DNA from: Ruminococcus sp. UBA3280
GTDB taxonomy: Bacteria > Bacillota > Clostridia > Oscillospirales > Ruminococcaceae
Direction of reading: 5' to 3'
NCBI GenBank assembly: GCA_002362175.1
Contig: DETU01000030.1
Span: 1-18,312 of the forward strand
DNA length: 18,312 nucleotides
A program made the translations under genes and the position numbers. This document shows, in pieces, positions 15,784 through 18,312 of this stretch (position 1 is the first letter of the stretch; every line of letters begins with the position of its first letter). The notes beneath the pieces are model-generated. The model did no database searches, was not told the origin of the DNA, and saw only the letters and a program-made list of their open reading frames with translations.

Positions 15784-16887
15784 TCAAATATTTCCGTGTG
15801 AGCTGATACGCCTTAATTTTTCGCTCCAGTTTGAACACAGTTCGGCGGCGGTTTCGGAGGAATAAGCCTGAGCAAGCAGAGTTATGCGGTTTTTTCCGCT
15901 TCGTGATATAATTATCCTTCCGTCGTTTTCAAGAATAGTTTTTCCGCAGGGAATATTTTCAACGCTGTCAATTGTTATTTCACGTTTTGCGGTAGAAAGC
16001 TGAGGTAGTGCCTTTACTGATTTTATGAAGTTCTGTTTGTTGTCGGCAAGGTGAGTACACATATATAAAGGGTCAAGCAGAAACCGCTGTTTTATAGCTT
16101 CTTCGGGAATTTTTTTCTCTGTTGAAAATCTTCTTGTTTTCAAAGGACTTTCAGAAGTAAGAAAATCAGCGGCATAATGGAAATTTTCAGGCAGATATAC
16201 GGCTTGTCCCTGCTGTGAAAGTTTGAGAGTATAGGCGAGTATAAGCTTTTCATATGAGATAAATCCGATTTTTGACGAGTAGGCATTAACACGCTGACCG
16301 TCATCGGAAATCTGAAATACAAGAGAGTCGTCCTCGCCCGTAAAAAATTCAAGCCATAGGGAACGAACAGAACGGTTTCCGCAACTTATTCCGGCAGGTA
16401 TTGAAGAACCCGTACCGCTGAAAGAGTCGGCGATATTGTCGATATATATACTTCTGAAAGAAGTAGAGGAGGTGATTTTTCCGCAATTTTCAACTGTCTC
16501 CGCAGGTTCTTCATTCATGATTTCGGTGAGAAGTTCCGATGAAACAGGGAAACCGCTTTCATTGAAAATTGATATTTTAAGACAGTTTTCACCGCTTATA
16601 AATATACCACAGTCTGCGGAAAGCAGAGGCATACCAAACTTGAACGACGGAAGGTCGGTATTTTCGCATACATAGACATCACGTCCACATTCTGAAAGTC
16701 CACAGCATATCGCATAAAGAATATGCATATGTTTGAAACCGTCACAACCAACACTGAATCTTTTGAAGAAACGTGAAACAGTTCTTCCGAATTCCGACGC
16801 TTCTGTTGAACTTACATTCACATTCGGAAGCGATTCACAGAAACCGTCCCTGAAACTGAAATATTTGTTTTCGCCTGAATAACTCAT
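15784..16887 (-). CDS. Degenerate phosphohexomutase-like protein, probably not catalytic
   Basis: The 367-residue product keeps the outline of an alpha-D-phosphohexomutase. Residues 45-120 match domain I: VGCDG, a helix with GLSECGRDVYVC, then LLSADCGIFISGENC where active enzymes have GI-(T/S)-ASHNP, then LKISIFNESGFPVS. Residues 191-221 resemble domain III, with DDGQR (195-199) at the place of the metal-binding DGDxDR. Residues 322-361 match domain IV, with DGRIIISRSGKNRITLL in place of the RPSGTEP phosphate loop. Domain II is mostly missing, which explains a length below the usual 450. The catalytic serine and metal aspartates are not conserved, so I infer a pseudoenzyme or a strongly altered function. 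AAGGAG lies 9 bases before the ATG. The gene follows the symporter by 69 bases without a visible terminator and precedes the rnj promoter. The homology is by eye and could be wrong. Confidence 0.65.
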   Translation of the reverse strand: MSYSGENKYFSFRDGFCESLPNVNVSSTEASEFGRTVSRFFKRFSVGCDGFKHMHILYAICCGLSECGRDVYVCENTDLPSFKFGMPLLSADCGIFISGENCLKISIFNESGFPVSSELLTEIMNEEPAETVENCGKITSSTSFRSIYIDNIADSFSGTGSSIPAGISCGNRSVRSLWLEFFTGEDDSLVFQISDDGQRVNAYSSKIGFISYEKLILAYTLKLSQQGQAVYLPENFHYAADFLTSESPLKTRRFSTEKKIPEEAIKQRFLLDPLYMCTHLADNKQNFIKSVKALPQLSTAKREITIDSVENIPCGKTILENDGRIIISRSGKNRITLLAQAYSSETAAELCSNWSEKLRRISSHGNI

Positions 16888-16956
16888 AATTCTTTACTCC
16901 TTAATTTTTTCCCTGAAAAACGGGTCACTATTATTTATTGACTCTGAATATCCGTT

Positions 16957-18210
16957 TTATTCCTTTCTGACTTTATTAATGAGAAGAATGAGTCCGATGA
17001 GATTAGGGAAAGCCATAAGACCGTTGAAAATATCCGACAACGTCCATACTGTCCGCATGGTAAATACAGCACCGAGTGATGCAGTAATGGCAAAAACAAA
17101 ACACGGAATTTTTCCGCATTTTTTTCCGACAAGCCAGTGGAACGCCGTTTCTCCGCAGTAGTACCAGCCTATAACGGTACAGAAAGCAAATACAGCCGTT
17201 TCAAATGCCAAAAACGGTGGTGCATATTTTCCGATAACAGCAGAAAATGCGGTTTGTACGGAAAAATCGGGAGATGCACATATTACCGTTACTGCTGTAA
17301 GCGTACAGCATATTATGGTATCGAAAAATACTTCAAACATACTCCACATACCTTGTAATTCGGGTGAATCACTCTCGGCGGCACTGTGCAGAATAGGAGA
17401 ACTTCCGAGACCTGCTTCGTTTGAAAATATACCACGTCTCATACCTGTAGAAACTGCTCTTGAAACGGCATAGCCCGAAATACCGCCTGCTGTCTGTTTT
17501 ATTCCGAAAGCCTGTCTGAATATCTCACTGAAAGCATGAGGAATGTTTTTTCTGAAAACAAAAAGAACTATTATACAACCTGCAATATAGAGCAGGGAAA
17601 CAGCAGGGAGCAACATTTGTGCGGTTTTTCCGATACGGTTAGCACCTCCGCTTACGACGAGAAAAATCAGTATAAAAATTATTCCTGCAATTATAAAGCC
17701 GTTTATATCAAAACAGCTTTTCAGACTTTCCGTAAAAGTGTTTACCTGTACCATTCCACCCATTCCCACAGATGCCAGTATGCAGAATACGGCAAACGCA
17801 ACGGCAAGTTTACGGCTTCCGAGACCGATACTAAGATAAGCCATAGGTCCTTTTGTGTCTTTTGTACTGTATGTAACGGAAAGACTGTTTTCCGCATATA
17901 CAAGTGCCATTCCGAAAAAAGCAGATACCCACATCCAGAATACCGCTCCTGCTCCTCCCGTTGCAACTGCCGTCGCTACACCTGCTATATTACCTGTACC
18001 CATAGCTGTACCGAGTGACATACAGACCGTCCTGAACTGTGAAATACCATTATTCTTTTTGTCGGAATTTCTGTTTTTTATCAGAAACGGTATCATTCTG
18101 AACTGGACAAATCTAAGTTTTACCGTATATATAATACCCGTGAACAGCAAAAGAAAAATCAGACCTGCTCCCCACACAAAAGAATTTATTTTTTCAAGAA
18201 AATCCGTCAT
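16957..18210 (-). CDS. AGCS family sodium:alanine/glycine symporter
   Basis: This is a membrane transporter that takes up small neutral amino acids with sodium. The 417-residue product has about ten hydrophobic helices and the family motifs GTGNIAGVATAVATGGAGA (71-89), with FWMW next, and RRGIFSNEAGLGSSP (258-272). QGMWSMFEVFFDT follows, in the position of the usual QG...FxDT. It is slightly shorter than the typical 440-480 residues but complete at both ends. GGGGAGGA lies about 8 bases before the ATG. The substrate (alanine, glycine or another small residue) cannot be told from sequence. The next gene downstream is the phosphohexomutase-like protein. A plus-strand promoter lies upstream in the divergent direction, so the right neighbour outside the window is probably transcribed away from it. 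Confidence 0.93.
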   Translation of the reverse strand: MTDFLEKINSFVWGAGLIFLLLFTGIIYTVKLRFVQFRMIPFLIKNRNSDKKNNGISQFRTVCMSLGTAMGTGNIAGVATAVATGGAGAVFWMWVSAFFGMALVYAENSLSVTYSTKDTKGPMAYLSIGLGSRKLAVAFAVFCILASVGMGGMVQVNTFTESLKSCFDINGFIIAGIIFILIFLVVSGGANRIGKTAQMLLPAVSLLYIAGCIIVLFVFRKNIPHAFSEIFRQAFGIKQTAGGISGYAVSRAVSTGMRRGIFSNEAGLGSSPILHSAAESDSPELQGMWSMFEVFFDTIICCTLTAVTVICASPDFSVQTAFSAVIGKYAPPFLAFETAVFAFCTVIGWYYCGETAFHWLVGKKCGKIPCFVFAITASLGAVFTMRTVWTLSDIFNGLMAFPNLIGLILLINKVRKE

Positions 18211-18270
18211 AATAATTTCCTCCCCGATAAATTTCCTCAGATTTTTTGATTTATAATTACAAAAAAATGG

Positions 18271-18299
18271 TATACAGTAAAGAATATTTGTGGTATAAT
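18271..18299 (+). promoter_or_regulatory. Extended -10 promoter reading out of the right edge
   Basis: TGGTATAAT (18291-18299) is a perfect extended -10 element. A 4 of 6 -35 match, TATACA (18271-18276), lies 17 bases before TATAAT. Transcription would start near 18306, so the gene is beyond the window. This marks the divergence point between the symporter and its right neighbour. Confidence 0.6.
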
Positions 18300-18312
18300 A
18301 GAAATATGACCA

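Noticed and set aside
16888..16956. Possible terminator or promoter between the symporter and the phosphohexomutase-like gene
   Set aside because: Only 3-4 bp pairings (for example GTCA with TGAC) and no -35/-10 pair of useful quality; the 69 bases show only the ribosome binding site AAGGAG.
17536..18018. Plus-strand open frame of 160 codons, with others at 17855-18256, 13702-14076 and 3313-3687
   Set aside because: Each lies antisense to a well-supported gene, has Cys/His/Ser/Arg-rich composition typical of shadow frames, lacks a ribosome binding site and shows no recognisable domain.
18211..18312. Minus-strand promoter for the symporter
   Set aside because: The best pair (TTTACT, 17 bases, AATTAT) matches only 4 of 6 bases in each box, which is expected by chance in such AT-rich DNA.

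Overview
The window is AT-rich bacterial chromosome. All fourteen supported genes lie on the minus strand, so the reading order is right to left. The block gdpP-rplI-dnaB, the tilS-ftsH pair, RNase J in an operon start position, strong AGGAGG-type ribosome binding sites and a low-GC codon bias point to a Firmicute of the class Clostridia. A Ruminococcus/Oscillospiraceae-type organism is my best guess, but the sequence has no rRNA to prove it. I see no phage, IS element, CRISPR array, tRNA or rRNA gene.

Right end (15784-18312): an AGCS-type sodium/amino-acid symporter is followed 69 bases later by a 367-residue protein. I read this protein as a degenerate member of the alpha-D-phosphohexomutase (phosphoglucomutase/phosphomannomutase) superfamily that has lost its catalytic serine loop and metal-binding motif. 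A plus-strand promoter with an extended -10 reads out of the window at the far right.

Middle (6430-15733): one long housekeeping operon of RNase J, GdpP (c-di-AMP phosphodiesterase), ribosomal protein L9, replicative helicase DnaB, tRNA(Ile)-lysidine synthase TilS and FtsH protease. It starts at a perfect consensus promoter (TTGACA, 17 bases, TATAAT), runs through a leader of about 255 bases with several possible RNA stems, and ends at an intrinsic terminator. Intergenic gaps are 4 to 58 bases. The operon joins RNA decay, second-messenger turnover, translation, replication, tRNA decoding and membrane proteolysis. The hpt gene usually found between tilS and ftsH in Firmicutes is absent.

Left (66-6444): a second operon of a MoxR AAA+ ATPase, a DUF58 protein, a large membrane transglutaminase-like protein, a DUF308/HdeD-like membrane protein and two small unrecognised proteins, the last with a four-cysteine zinc-ribbon signature. 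The first three form the widespread MoxR-DUF58-transglutaminase module. The operon has its own TATAAT promoter overlapping the ftsH terminator and ends in a strong hairpin at 66-97. Immediately beyond it another good minus-strand promoter (36-64) reads off the left edge.

Several start codons are non-ATG (GTG for rnj, probably TTG for gdpP and ftsH). In three genes the longest open frame overstates the N-terminus because the ribosome binding site lies inside it. Nothing here is a clear new defence or mobile system. The best candidates for something undescribed are the structured rnj leader and the phosphohexomutase-like pseudoenzyme beside it.
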